Assembly: GCA_963809875.1 (NCBI GenBank)
Contig: CAWELC010000009.1
Span: 1 to 64,000 of the forward strand
Reading direction: 5' to 3'
DNA: 64,000 bases
From: JAFGAS01 sp963809875
GTDB taxonomy: Bacteria; Desulfobacterota; Zymogenia; Zymogenales; Zymogenaceae
Shown here piece after piece: positions 8,886 to 17,233 of this stretch (position 1 is its first letter; every line of letters starts with the position of its first letter). The notes below the pieces were generated by a model, which searched no databases, was not told where the DNA came from, and was given only the letters and a program-made list of their open reading frames with translations. Position numbers and translations under genes: made by a program.

Positions 8886-9667
8886 AAGCTCTCCTGCAAG
8901 TATTAGGCAGACGCGTCATACGGACGGCGGTCTACTTTAACGGATCGACGCGAATGCTCTTGCGGACGCTCCTCGTCCTCGTCACGCCGCCGTTCAGAAT
9001 AGGCCTCATCGTCGAACAGATCGAATACGTCGGCATAAAATCGATCATGATCGCCACGTTCACCGCCCTCTTCACGGGACTGGTGATGGCCCTGCAGCTC
9101 GCGTTTTCTCTCAAGCGGTTCGGGGCCGAGTCCTTTGCCGCCAACGTATTGGCCGTTTCCCTCGTGCGGGAGCTCGGCCCTGTCCTCACGGGGCTCTTGG
9201 TCGGCGGGCGGGTAGGAGCGGGGATCACCGCGGAAGTGGGCTCGATGAACGTCACCGAGCAGATCGACGCCGTCCGGGCCCTCGGCGCGGACCCTATCCG
9301 GGAGCTGGTGGGCCCCAAGGTTCTGGCGTGCGCCATCGTGCTTCCGGTGCTGACGGTCTTCTCCATCGTGGTCGGTATCCTCTCGGGGATGTTCATTACC
9401 ATGCGGGAGCTCGGGGTTAACCCGGCCTACTATATGAACCAGGTCTACGGCATCCTTGAGATCAGCGATTTCATCGGCGGCGTCGGCAAATCGGTCTTTT
9501 TCGGTGTTATTATCGGGCTCGTGGGGTGCTACCGGGGGTTTACGACCGTCGGGGGCACGGTGGGGGTCGGACGGGCCACCACCGAGTCGGTGGTCACCAT
9601 ATCGCTCTCGATTCTCGTGGCCGACTTTTTCTTGACAAAGCTCTTTATACTGCTTTTCCAGGCGTGA
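8882..9667 (+). CDS. mlaE: MlaE-family ABC transporter permease (lipid transport)
   Basis: MlaE is the inner-membrane permease of the MlaFEDB phospholipid-transport complex linking inner and outer membranes. The 261-residue protein has the usual length and about five membrane segments, with the family signature around LVRELGPVLTGLLVGGRVGAGITAE (residues about 95-120) and GADPIRELVGPKV. It overlaps the upstream lipoprotein gene and is followed 1 base later by mlaF. Presence of this set supports an outer membrane. Confidence 0.92.
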   Translation: MKALLQVLGRRVIRTAVYFNGSTRMLLRTLLVLVTPPFRIGLIVEQIEYVGIKSIMIATFTALFTGLVMALQLAFSLKRFGAESFAANVLAVSLVRELGPVLTGLLVGGRVGAGITAEVGSMNVTEQIDAVRALGADPIRELVGPKVLACAIVLPVLTVFSIVVGILSGMFITMRELGVNPAYYMNQVYGILEISDFIGGVGKSVFFGVIIGLVGCYRGFTTVGGTVGVGRATTESVVTISLSILVADFFLTKLFILLFQA

Positions 9668-9668
9668 T

Positions 9669-10409
9669 ATGTCGTTTATCGAGTTCAGAGGGATCACGAA
9701 GGCGTTCGACGAGAAGGTGGTATACGTCGGTCTCGATCTTTCCATCAATAAGGGCGAGACGATTACGATCATCGGGGGCAGCGGCTCGGGCAAGAGCGTC
9801 CTCTTGAAGCTCCTCATCGGACTGATGAAGCCGGACGCCGGATCGATCAGGATAGCCGGAACCGACATCGTCCCCCTTTCCGAAGAGGAGCTCTTTTCGG
9901 TGCGAAGTAAGATCGGCATGCTGTTTCAGGGAGGGGCGCTCTTTGACTCTATCTCCGTCGGCGCGAACGTGGGATACGGGCTGGTGATGCATAAGGGGAT
10001 GAGCGAGGCCGAAATAGGGGACAAGGTGGCGCACTGCCTGGAGATGGTGGGCTTACCCGGCATCGAGAATATGATGCCCCCGGATCTGTCGGGGGGGATG
10101 AAGAAAAGAGTCGCGCTGGCCAGGGCGATCGCCTACGACCCCCAGATCATCCTCTATGACGAGCCGACGACCGGGCTGGATCCGACCAATTCAAATCGGA
10201 TCAGCCACCTCATCACCGAGCTGCAGGAGCTGCTCAAGGTGACCTCGGTGGTCGTTACCCATGATATGAAATCGGCCTTCGTCGTATCCGACCGGCTTGC
10301 CATGCTCTTCCAGGGGCGTATCGAGGCGGTGGGGACTTCCGAGGAGATCGAGCGGTCGACCGACCCCGTCGTCAGGGGGTTTATCGAGGGCAATATCGGG
10401 GAGCTGTAG
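9669..10409 (+). CDS. mlaF: MlaF-family ABC transporter ATPase
   Basis: The cytoplasmic ATPase drives lipid movement by the Mla complex. The 246-residue protein carries Walker A GGSGSGKS (about residue 37), the Q-loop in MLFQGGALFDS, the signature LSGGMKKRVALARA and Walker B IILYDEPTTGLDP followed by the switch His in VVTHDM. MLFQGGALFDS is typical of Mkl/MlaF rather than generic importers. Frame intact. Confidence 0.93.
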   Translation: MSFIEFRGITKAFDEKVVYVGLDLSINKGETITIIGGSGSGKSVLLKLLIGLMKPDAGSIRIAGTDIVPLSEEELFSVRSKIGMLFQGGALFDSISVGANVGYGLVMHKGMSEAEIGDKVAHCLEMVGLPGIENMMPPDLSGGMKKRVALARAIAYDPQIILYDEPTTGLDPTNSNRISHLITELQELLKVTSVVVTHDMKSAFVVSDRLAMLFQGRIEAVGTSEEIERSTDPVVRGFIEGNIGEL

Positions 10410-10422
10410 AGGGAGGAGCGCA

Positions 10423-10470
10423 CGGGCTCCGGATAGTCCGGTTATCGCCGGTGACGTCGGCCGGAGCCCG
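10423..10470. repeat. 10-bp inverted repeat in the mlaF-mlaD spacer
   Basis: Arms CGGGCTCCGG (10423-10432) and CCGGAGCCCG (10461-10470) are perfect complements separated by 28 bases, inside the 127-base gap between mlaF and mlaD. The neighbouring gaps in this operon are 1 base or less. No T-tract follows, so it is not an ordinary terminator. Confidence 0.5.
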
Positions 10471-10536
10471 GCATCCTGTCTGCAAATATTGTGTCCTGCG
10501 CCGCCGCGAGCGCGTGGATAACTGAGGAGGCAAAAA

Positions 10537-11388
10537 ATGGCCGCAAAGATGGCGCAAGAAATAAGGGTCGGGCTGTTTATCTTCGTTGGGCTGGTCCTTG
10601 CCTTCGTCGTCGTGTTTTCCATTGGGAGCAAGAATCAGCTCTTCCGGGAGCAGTATACCCTCTTCACCAATTTCAGTAACGTCGGTGGGCTGATGGCGGG
10701 CGCTCCCGTGAGACTGGCGGGAGTGGAGGTGGGAACGGTCTCCCGGATATGGTTTCTGACCGACCGAAACAAACGGCTGGTGGGCGTCGAGCTTAAGATA
10801 AATTCGGACGTCAAGGATCGGATCCATGAGGACAGCATCGCGACCATTCAAACGATGGGTGTCCTGGGCGATAAATATATCTCCATTACCATGGGCAGCC
10901 CCGATCAGCCGGTCCTTCAGAACGGGGATTACCTTACCTCCACCGAGTCGGTCGAGCTCTACGCGTATCTCGAGAGGGCCGACAAGATCGTCAACAATAT
11001 AGAGAGCATCACCGACTCCCTCAACACGTTTCTAACCCCGATCAAAGAGGGGGGCTCCGGCGAGGACGTGGCCCGTATCCTCAAGAACACCGACGAGATC
11101 GTCACCGAGATCAAGAGTGGAAGCGGCACGCTCCACACCCTTGTCTATGGAGAGAAGGAAACCAAAAACGCCATGGAAAACCTCAATGAGTCCACCGACC
11201 GGCTCAAGAGTATCTTGACGAAGGTCGACGAGGGAGAGGGGACCCTCGGGGCGCTGGTAAACGACCCGACCCTCTACGAGGACCTCAAAACGCTCATGGG
11301 GGGCGCGTCCAGGAGCACGATCATCAAGGCCGTGGTAGACCTCAGCCTGAAAAAAGGGAAGAAGGCGAAAGGAGAGAAAAAGGAGTAG
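10537..11388 (+). CDS. mlaD: MlaD-family MCE domain protein
   Basis: MlaD-type proteins are anchored in the inner membrane and form the periplasmic lipid-binding ring of the Mla complex. The 283-residue product has one N-terminal membrane helix (residues about 12-30), then an MCE domain (about 38-118) with NVGGLMAGAPVRLAGVEVG and GDKYISI, and a long coiled-coil-like tail of repeated DEIVTEI / TDRLKSIL character ending in a Lys/Glu-rich stretch. GAGGAGG precedes the ATG. The tail is longer than in E. coli MlaD and resembles the MCE proteins of Deltaproteobacteria. Confidence 0.9.
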   Translation: MAAKMAQEIRVGLFIFVGLVLAFVVVFSIGSKNQLFREQYTLFTNFSNVGGLMAGAPVRLAGVEVGTVSRIWFLTDRNKRLVGVELKINSDVKDRIHEDSIATIQTMGVLGDKYISITMGSPDQPVLQNGDYLTSTESVELYAYLERADKIVNNIESITDSLNTFLTPIKEGGSGEDVARILKNTDEIVTEIKSGSGTLHTLVYGEKETKNAMENLNESTDRLKSILTKVDEGEGTLGALVNDPTLYEDLKTLMGGASRSTIIKAVVDLSLKKGKKAKGEKKE

Positions 11389-11395
11389 TGGCGGC

Positions 11396-11902
11396 ATGAC
11401 ACAGGCTATATTGAAAGGAAAGGCGTTTATCTTCGGCGACGACATCTCCACCGATCACATCGCGCCCGGAAGGTACTTTCACCTGCGAAGCAACCTCCCG
11501 GAGCTCGCAAAACATGTGCTGGAGGACGCCCGGACCGATTTTGCCGAAAAGCTTTCCCCGGGCGATTTCGTCGTTGCCGGGAAAAACTTCGGCCTCGGCT
11601 CCTCCCGGGAACACGCCCCCCGGATCATCAAGATTGCGGGTGTGGGGGCGGTGCTGGCCCACTCCTTTGCGCGTATATTCTTCAGAAACGCCATTAACGT
11701 GGGGCTTCCGGTGATCATCGTCGATACGTCCGGCATCGAGGAAGGCGACAAGCTCGAAGTGGACCTGGAACGCGGCGTGGTCAGGGATGTGACAAAAGGG
11801 TTTGAGCTCAGCTTCCCCGCGCTTCCCGACGTCATGCGAAAGATACTCGAGGACGGGGGCCTGGTGGAACATATCAAGCGGCACGGCACGATCGCCGTGT
11901 AA
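11396..11902 (+). CDS. Aconitase-superfamily small (swivel) subunit, LeuD-like
   Basis: Swivel subunits pair with a 4Fe-4S large subunit to isomerise 3-isopropylmalate, homocitrate or related hydroxy-acids. The 168-residue protein shows the LeuD motifs FGDDISTDHIAPGRYF (about residues 13-28) and AGKNFGLGSSREHAP (about 60-74), the substrate-specificity loop of the superfamily. No large subunit is present nearby. The isocitrate dehydrogenase just downstream makes a role near the TCA cycle possible (an aconitase-like or homoaconitase function), but leucine synthesis is equally compatible. Confidence 0.8.
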   Translation: MTQAILKGKAFIFGDDISTDHIAPGRYFHLRSNLPELAKHVLEDARTDFAEKLSPGDFVVAGKNFGLGSSREHAPRIIKIAGVGAVLAHSFARIFFRNAINVGLPVIIVDTSGIEEGDKLEVDLERGVVRDVTKGFELSFPALPDVMRKILEDGGLVEHIKRHGTIAV

Positions 11903-11976
11903 AACCATCCAGGCAAGACTCCTTTTTTCGGGGACCCGCGGACCGGGCGCAGCTTTCAACCAGGCTTTACAGGAAA

Positions 11977-13222
11977 ATGCAGCATATGAACGATCGTACT
12001 CGCGTTACCCCCCCGGACGGCTCGACGATAACCGTCAATCCCGACAAGGGACTCTCCGTCCCCGATGACCCTATTATCCCCTTTATCCGGGGAGACGGCA
12101 CCGGTCCCGATATCTGGCGGGCGGCCCAGCTCGTGACAGACGAGGCCGTGAAGCGCGCCTACGGCGGCAAGCGACAGATCCGCTGGTTTGAGGTCATGGC
12201 GGGCCAAGCGGCCTTCGAGAAGAGCGGCTCCTGGCTGCCGGACGAGACCGTCGAGGCGATCCGCCACTACGCGGTGGCCATCAAGGGGCCCCTTACCACG
12301 CCCGTGGGCGGCGGGATCAGGAGCATCAACGTGACGCTCAGGCAGCTCCTGGATCTCTACGCCTGCGTGAGGCCGGTCAGGTACATCCCCGGCGTCCCCT
12401 CACCCGTGCGTCACCCGGAGCGGGTGGATATGGTGATCTTTCGCGAGAATATGGAGGACGTCTACGCCGGCATCGAATGGAAGCGGGACAGTGACGAGGC
12501 CCGGCGGCTCATCGCGATCCTGAAGGCCGAGTTCGGCGTTACTGTTGCCCCGGATTCCGGCATCGGCATCAAACCCATGAGCGAGACCGGGACCAAGAGG
12601 CTGGTTCGACGCGCGATCAGATACGCCATAGACAACGGCCGCGAGTCGGTGACGCTGGTGCACAAGGGCAACATCATGAAGTTCACCGAAGGGGCCTTCC
12701 GGGACTGGGGCTACGAGCTTGCCCGGCAGGAATTTGCGGACCTGACCATCGCGGAATCGGAGCTTACGGGCCCGGAACACCAAGGGCAGGGTCGTCATCA
12801 GGGACCGCATCGCCGACGCCATGTTCCAGCAGGTGCTGCTGCGGCCGGAGGAATATTCGGTCATCGCCACGCCCAACCTCAACGGGGACTACCTCTCGGA
12901 CGCGCTGGCCGCCCAGGTCGGCGGGCTGGGGATGGCGCCGGGGGCCAACATCGGCGACCACGCGGCGCTCTTCGAGGCGACCCACGGCACGGCCCCCAAA
13001 TACGCGGGCATGGATAAGGTCAACCCCGGCTCCCTGATCCTGTCTGCGGGCCTGATGCTCGAGCATATGGGGTGGAAAGAGGCGGCAGAGCTGGTCCACA
13101 CGTCGCTTGAGGCGGCGATCGCCAAAAAGACCGTCACCTATGACCTGGCGCGCCAGATGGAAGGCGCGACGGAGGTCTCGTGCTCGGGATTTGCCCGCTC
13201 GATGATCGAGTCGATGGGGTGA
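11977..13222 (+). CDS. icd: Isocitrate dehydrogenase, NADP type (one frame break)
   Basis: It oxidises isocitrate to 2-oxoglutarate and CO2. Joining two frames gives about 414 residues, usual for the bacterial NADP enzyme. The substrate loop SINVTLRQ with the phosphorylatable-type Ser, FRENMEDVYAGIEW, the KGNIMKFTEGAF stretch with the catalytic Lys and the cofactor segment THGTAPKYAG are visible. The break lies near 12779, where removing one base restores E-TKGRVVIRDRIADAM. ATG 11986 is an equally good start. Next genes downstream are mdh and a fumarase subunit, giving a TCA-cycle cluster. Confidence 0.9.
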
Positions 13223-13227
13223 GGTCA

Positions 13228-13343
13228 CCCCACGAAGCAGGCTTCGTGGGGGCCCCGACAGGGAGCGGGCGGCATTAATGCCGCCCCTACGGATTCAAAC
13301 GCGTGACGGATTATAACCTGTAGGAACACGATTCATCGTGTCC
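13228..13343. repeat. Variable-arm intergenic palindromes (C)
   Basis: Three palindromes lie in the icd-mdh gap: 13228-13251 (ccccacgaagcag with mirrored arm), 13267-13286 (gggcggcatt/aatgccgccc, perfect) and 13323-13343 (gaacacgat/atcgtgtcc). They share the flanking phrase ccctacgg and the ggac/gtcc edges seen in clusters B and D. Confidence 0.75.
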
Positions 13344-13379
13344 GGATGTCTGATACAACTAATTGTCGAGTCACATACT

Positions 13380-14322
13380 ATGCCGCAACGCAATAAAATC
13401 GTCATTATCGGTGCCGGAAACGTCGGCAGCTCCTGCGCGCTTTTTGCCGCCCAGCGGGAGCTGGGGGATATCACCCTGATTGACATCGTCGCCGGGATGC
13501 CCGAGGGCAAGGCCCTTGACATCATGGAGGGCGCGCCCATCGGGCACTTTGACGCGCATATCTCGGGAACCGGCACAATGGAGGCGCTGGCCGGGGCCGA
13601 CGTGGTCATCGTCACGGCGGGTTTTGCCCGAAAGCCGGGGATGAGCCGCGCCGACCTTGCCCGGTCCAACACGGGGATCGTTAAAGGGGCGGCCGAAAAG
13701 ATCCGGTCGCACGCGCCGGACGCCTTCGTCATCGTCGTGACCAATCCATTGGACGTCATGACCTGGGTGACCAGGGAGGTGACGGGCTTTGCGCGCAACC
13801 GCGTGGTGGGCATGGCGGGGGCGCTGGACGCCGCCCGGTTTTCGGCGTTCATCGCCGAGGCGCTGGGCGTCTCGGTGAGGGACGTTCATGCGATGGTCCT
13901 GGGCGGCCACGGCGACACGATGGTGCCGCTGGTCAGGTGCGCGTCGGTGGCCGGCATCCCGGTCACGGAGCTGCTTGCCCGCCGAAAAGATCGAGGAGCT
14001 CGTCTCCCGCACGCGGTCGGCCGGGGGCGAAATCGTCAAGCTGCTGGGCACCGGCAGCGCCTACGTCTCCCCGGCGCTGTCTGCCGTCATGATGGCCGAG
14101 AGCTTTCTTTTCGACCGGGGCCGCGTGACCGGCGCCTCGGCCTGCCTCGAGGGGGAGTACGGCTTTTCGGGGATCTGCCTGGGCGTGCCGGTGAAGATCT
14201 CGGGGGCGGGTATCGAGCGGATCATCGAGATTACGCTTTCAGATGAAGAAAAGAGGATGCTGGAGAAATCGGCCGCCTCGGTCAAAAGCGAGATCGACGA
14301 GATCAGGGGGGAGGTCCGGTGA
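13380..14322 (+). CDS. mdh: Malate dehydrogenase, LDH-like type (one frame break)
   Basis: It interconverts malate and oxaloacetate with NAD. About 314 residues after joining two frames. The N-terminal IGAGNVGSS is the Rossmann motif, GFARKPGMSR carries the arginine that distinguishes malate from lactate dehydrogenases, VTNPLDVMTW and the catalytic His in LGGHGDTMVP are present, and the C-terminus is complete. The break near 13983 (gcccgcc) is repaired by removing one C. The start is ATG 13380, matching the family N-terminus; the frame to 13338 upstream is palindrome sequence. It overlaps the fumarase gene by 4 bases. Confidence 0.92.
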
Positions 14323-15158
14323 AGAGGATTGCGGCCGGGCTGATTTCCGAGCGGGTCAGAGACCTCGTCGTCGAGGCCAACGTAATCCTTCCCGCGGACA
14401 TGGTGGCCGCGCTCGAAGCGGCGCTGGCCCGGGAGAAGTCCGCGGCGGGAAGGCTCGTGATCTCGGAGATCCTCGAGAACCGCGCGGTGGCCGCGCGGGA
14501 GCGCCTGCCGCTGTGCCAGGATACGGGGACCGCCTTCTTTTTTGTCGATATGGGCAGCGAGGTGCTGGTCGAAGGGAGCGACCTGGAATCGGCGATCACC
14601 GACGGCATGCGGGCAGGGTACGCGGCGGGCTTCTTCCGGACGTCCATGAACGACCCCCTCACCCGTGTGAACACCGGCGACAACGCGCCCGCGGTCATCC
14701 ACGTGCGGTGCGTGCCCGGCGACGCGCTGACCATCTCGTTTCTTGCCAAGGGGGGCGGGGCCGAAAACAGCTCGCGGCTCTTCATGCTGTCCCCGTCGGC
14801 CGGGGAGGAGGTCGTCGTTTCCCACGTGGCCTCGGTGGTGGACGAAGCGGGGGCGCGGGCCTGCCCGCCGCTGGTTATCGGGGTGGGGCTGGGGGGGACG
14901 TTTGACACCGCCCCGATCATGGCGCGCCGGGCGCTGTTGAGGAAGATCGGCGCGCCGCATCCCGAGGCCCGGGTCGCCGAGCTCGAGGCCCAAATGCTTG
15001 CGGCGATCAACGATCTGGGCATCGGGCCGATGGGGCTGGGGGGCACCGTGACGGCCCTGGCCGTGCACGTCGAGATAGCGCCCTGCCATATCGCGAGCCT
15101 GCCGCTTGCCGTCAACCTCCAGTGCCACAGCGCGCGGCACGGGGAGATACGACTGTAA
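14319..15158 (+). CDS. Fumarate hydratase class I, alpha subunit
   Basis: The two-subunit class I enzyme (4Fe-4S, TtdA/FumA N-terminal type) hydrates fumarate to malate or, in relatives, handles tartrate. The 279-residue protein has the first cluster cysteine in LPLCQDTGTA (about residue 67), the GGGAENSS motif, and the remaining cysteines in the C-terminal CHIASLPLAVNLQCHSARH. The matching beta subunit is not in the window. Coupling to mdh supports fumarase over tartrate dehydratase. Confidence 0.88.
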   Translation: MKRIAAGLISERVRDLVVEANVILPADMVAALEAALAREKSAAGRLVISEILENRAVAARERLPLCQDTGTAFFFVDMGSEVLVEGSDLESAITDGMRAGYAAGFFRTSMNDPLTRVNTGDNAPAVIHVRCVPGDALTISFLAKGGGAENSSRLFMLSPSAGEEVVVSHVASVVDEAGARACPPLVIGVGLGGTFDTAPIMARRALLRKIGAPHPEARVAELEAQMLAAINDLGIGPMGLGGTVTALAVHVEIAPCHIASLPLAVNLQCHSARHGEIRL

Positions 15159-15262
15159 TATTAAATAGTCCTTTTTTCAGTATAGCTTTCATTGGGGCGG
15201 ATTTCCGATAGAGCAGGATTATACTGCATGATGTCATCCCGAACCCCGTCTCTCTTATCGGG

Positions 15263-15559
15263 CCCTCACGAAGCCTGCTTCGTGGGGTGATAGCGGCGCG
15301 GCGATCTCGGACTGCGATCCACATACGAATGTGATTATAAGCCGCCAGGGCGTCCGGGACTACCACGTCCCGCCACGTCGCTTCGCTCCTCGCGGCTTCG
15401 GCAGGAGCGCTCCCCGCAAGGACAAAAAGAAGACGGGCGGCATAAATGCCGCCCCTACTTGTTCTTCACCGTTTATCACTGGGCGGCCGGGTGGCACTGA
15501 CAAGCGAAGCTTGTCAGTGTGTCCAGAGTAATCCAAACACGGACAACCTTCGGTTGTCC
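15263..15559. repeat. Variable-arm intergenic palindromes (D)
   Basis: The 466-base gap 15159-15624 is gene-free and holds several palindromes: 15263-15287 (cacgaagc/gcttcgtg arms, like the one at 13228), 15435-15454 (gggcggcata/aatgccgccc, like 13267), 15495-15519 (perfect 11-bp arms cactgacaagc/gcttgtcagtg around GAA) and 15541-15559 (ggacaacc-TTC-ggttgtcc). Near 15377-15395 it also contains the CGTCGCTTCGCTCCTCG phrase seen at 512-540. Confidence 0.75.
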
Positions 15560-15624
15560 TTGCCACCCATTCACCCGTGCCCCCGCTCAGGAGTAACGCC
15601 GGGGCAGGCTCCCCACGTTTCCCG

Positions 15625-16104
15625 CTACCCCCCGAACACCCTCCCGATCGCCAGCCCCACGAAATGCGTAATGACGATGACGACGGACGCGATCGCCAGG
15701 TGCTCGGCGATGACGGCAATCGGCCTCTTTGCCTGCATCCGGGCGATGACGAAGCTCAGGAACCCCAGCGCGATAAATCCCCAGGCAAGGCTCACCGCGA
15801 TCGCCCAGTCAAGATCCAGCAGGATCACCGGGACAAGAAACGTGGACGCGAACAGGAACTTCGAGAGAAACGTCGAGATCGTGGAGGTCCAGATCTCCCG
15901 CTCGGTGTGCATGTCCTCGGATTCCTCGGATATATGAACCCCCAGCGCGTCGGAAAACGCGTCGGCTATCGCGATCGTCAGCACGCCGCCGATGACGACG
16001 ATCTTGGAATGGGTGGTGGAGGAAAGCCCCATCATCAGGCCGAGGGTGGTGATGATCCCCGAGGTCAGGCCAAAGCTCATGCCGGAAAGAACTGATCTCT
16101 TCAT
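15625..16104 (-). CDS. VIT1/CCC1-family membrane protein
   Basis: VIT1/CCC1 proteins move iron or manganese across membranes in plants and yeast; bacterial short forms are uncharacterised. The 159-residue product has about five hydrophobic segments and the family N-terminus SGMSFGLTSGIITTLGLMMG with the following GGVLTIAIADAFSDALG. It lacks the cytoplasmic metal-binding loop typical of the full-length plant protein, keeping a short acidic HISEESEDMHTE stretch instead. Metal transport is therefore an inference from family only. Confidence 0.7.
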   Translation of the reverse strand: MKRSVLSGMSFGLTSGIITTLGLMMGLSSTTHSKIVVIGGVLTIAIADAFSDALGVHISEESEDMHTEREIWTSTISTFLSKFLFASTFLVPVILLDLDWAIAVSLAWGFIALGFLSFVIARMQAKRPIAVIAEHLAIASVVIVITHFVGLAIGRVFGG

Positions 16105-16160
16105 ACGCGCGTCTCCCTTATGCGTTCAGATGCCACTATTGCCCGAATCCCTGTGTACGC

Positions 16161-16829
16161 TCATCTCCTCATATACCGAAAATTACAGACCGTGCCGCCC
16201 GTGCCGAGGCTCGTCGTCCGTTTCATCTTCAGGCCGAAGGCCCGGGCCATGATGAAATCGACGCCGCAGTTGATGGGCACCGCAGCTTGAGCGCCGTGGG
16301 CGCGGTAGAGCTTACATATCCCGCATTCGGTATAGTCCGTGCCGTAGAGGAGGTCCTTTCCGTCCCCCCGGACAAAGCTAAAGACCCAGTCTCCCGGGTA
16401 ACGGCGCTCCTGCGAGGCGACGGCCTGCCCGGCGCGCCTTCTGATGAACCACCGGCTCTCCCTGAACCTCCCCGTCAGGTAACGCACGACGCGGGGATAT
16501 CGGTTGAGGCGCCGCCGGAAGGTCTCATGGACGAGACGGGTAATTTCCTTAAGCCCGACCTTTTCCCGCGCGAGGGCCTTGTACCAGGCCAGTATCAGTG
16601 ACCCCTCCACGAGATCGGCAGTCAGGAAATTCTCTTCTCCCCCGATGTAGGGAAGGGTGGGGAGGATATCCATAAATTCCGCCCGCGCCCGTGCGAACAT
16701 GGTATCGGCAAACTCCCGACCTCGATATTCGGCAAGGACTCCTCCCATCACCCTCGAAAAGCCGTCAAAATCCCCGAGAAGCCGCTCTTGACGCGAGAGG
16801 TAATAGTTCACGGAGACTTCCTTTTTCAT
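16161..16829 (-). CDS. ATC-hydrolase-family protein
   Basis: The 222-residue product matches the L-2-amino-thiazoline-4-carboxylate hydrolase family. The diagnostic C-terminal half has ECGICKLYRAHGAQ and then PINCGVDFIMARAFGLKMKR, with cysteines likely to be catalytic or structural, ending in GTGGTVCNFRY. The founder acts on a cyclic cysteine precursor, but most bacterial relatives are uncharacterised and substrate is not implied. ATG 16829 has GGAGGA upstream and is preferred over the longer frame. The neighbouring VIT-like gene is co-directional. Confidence 0.72.
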   Translation of the reverse strand: MKKEVSVNYYLSRQERLLGDFDGFSRVMGGVLAEYRGREFADTMFARARAEFMDILPTLPYIGGEENFLTADLVEGSLILAWYKALAREKVGLKEITRLVHETFRRRLNRYPRVVRYLTGRFRESRWFIRRRAGQAVASQERRYPGDWVFSFVRGDGKDLLYGTDYTECGICKLYRAHGAQAAVPINCGVDFIMARAFGLKMKRTTSLGTGGTVCNFRYMRR

Positions 16830-17233
16830 TGAACCGTCCTCCGCCTCGGCCGAAACTCCGCTGCACAACCGACCTATTTACTATACGGTTTTTGGCGGGA
16901 ATATGCAACCAAAGACGTCGGTCCTGAAGCGCCCCCGTGCTCTCTCCCGATGAGCCGGCAGCGACGTATCTCCGGCCGGAAAGAGGTCTCCGAGGCAAGG
17001 GTCAACGGATAGGGGACCTCCGGACGGACTAGCGCGCCTTAGAAGAAGATTAAATGTCTTGAAAAGACCGGGCCGATACCGTAAGATAAGCCCGAATTCC
17101 GCCCGGTTGTGACTTGATCCGGTGCACCCTCACGAGGATGAATCTTTACGATACGGTAATAAGGTCGTAGGCATCAGTCATGAGATTGTCTACCGAACAT
17201 GCGTAATAATTGCTATTGGATTGTTTAAGTTTT
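16830..17233. other. Intergenic region between divergent genes, no gene seen
   Basis: About 400 bases separate the minus-strand ATC-hydrolase gene from the DegT gene. It becomes AT-richer towards 17140-17230 (cgtaataattgctattgg), where the promoter of the sugar cluster should be, but I see no convincing -35/-10 pair and no conserved reading frame. Confidence 0.5.
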
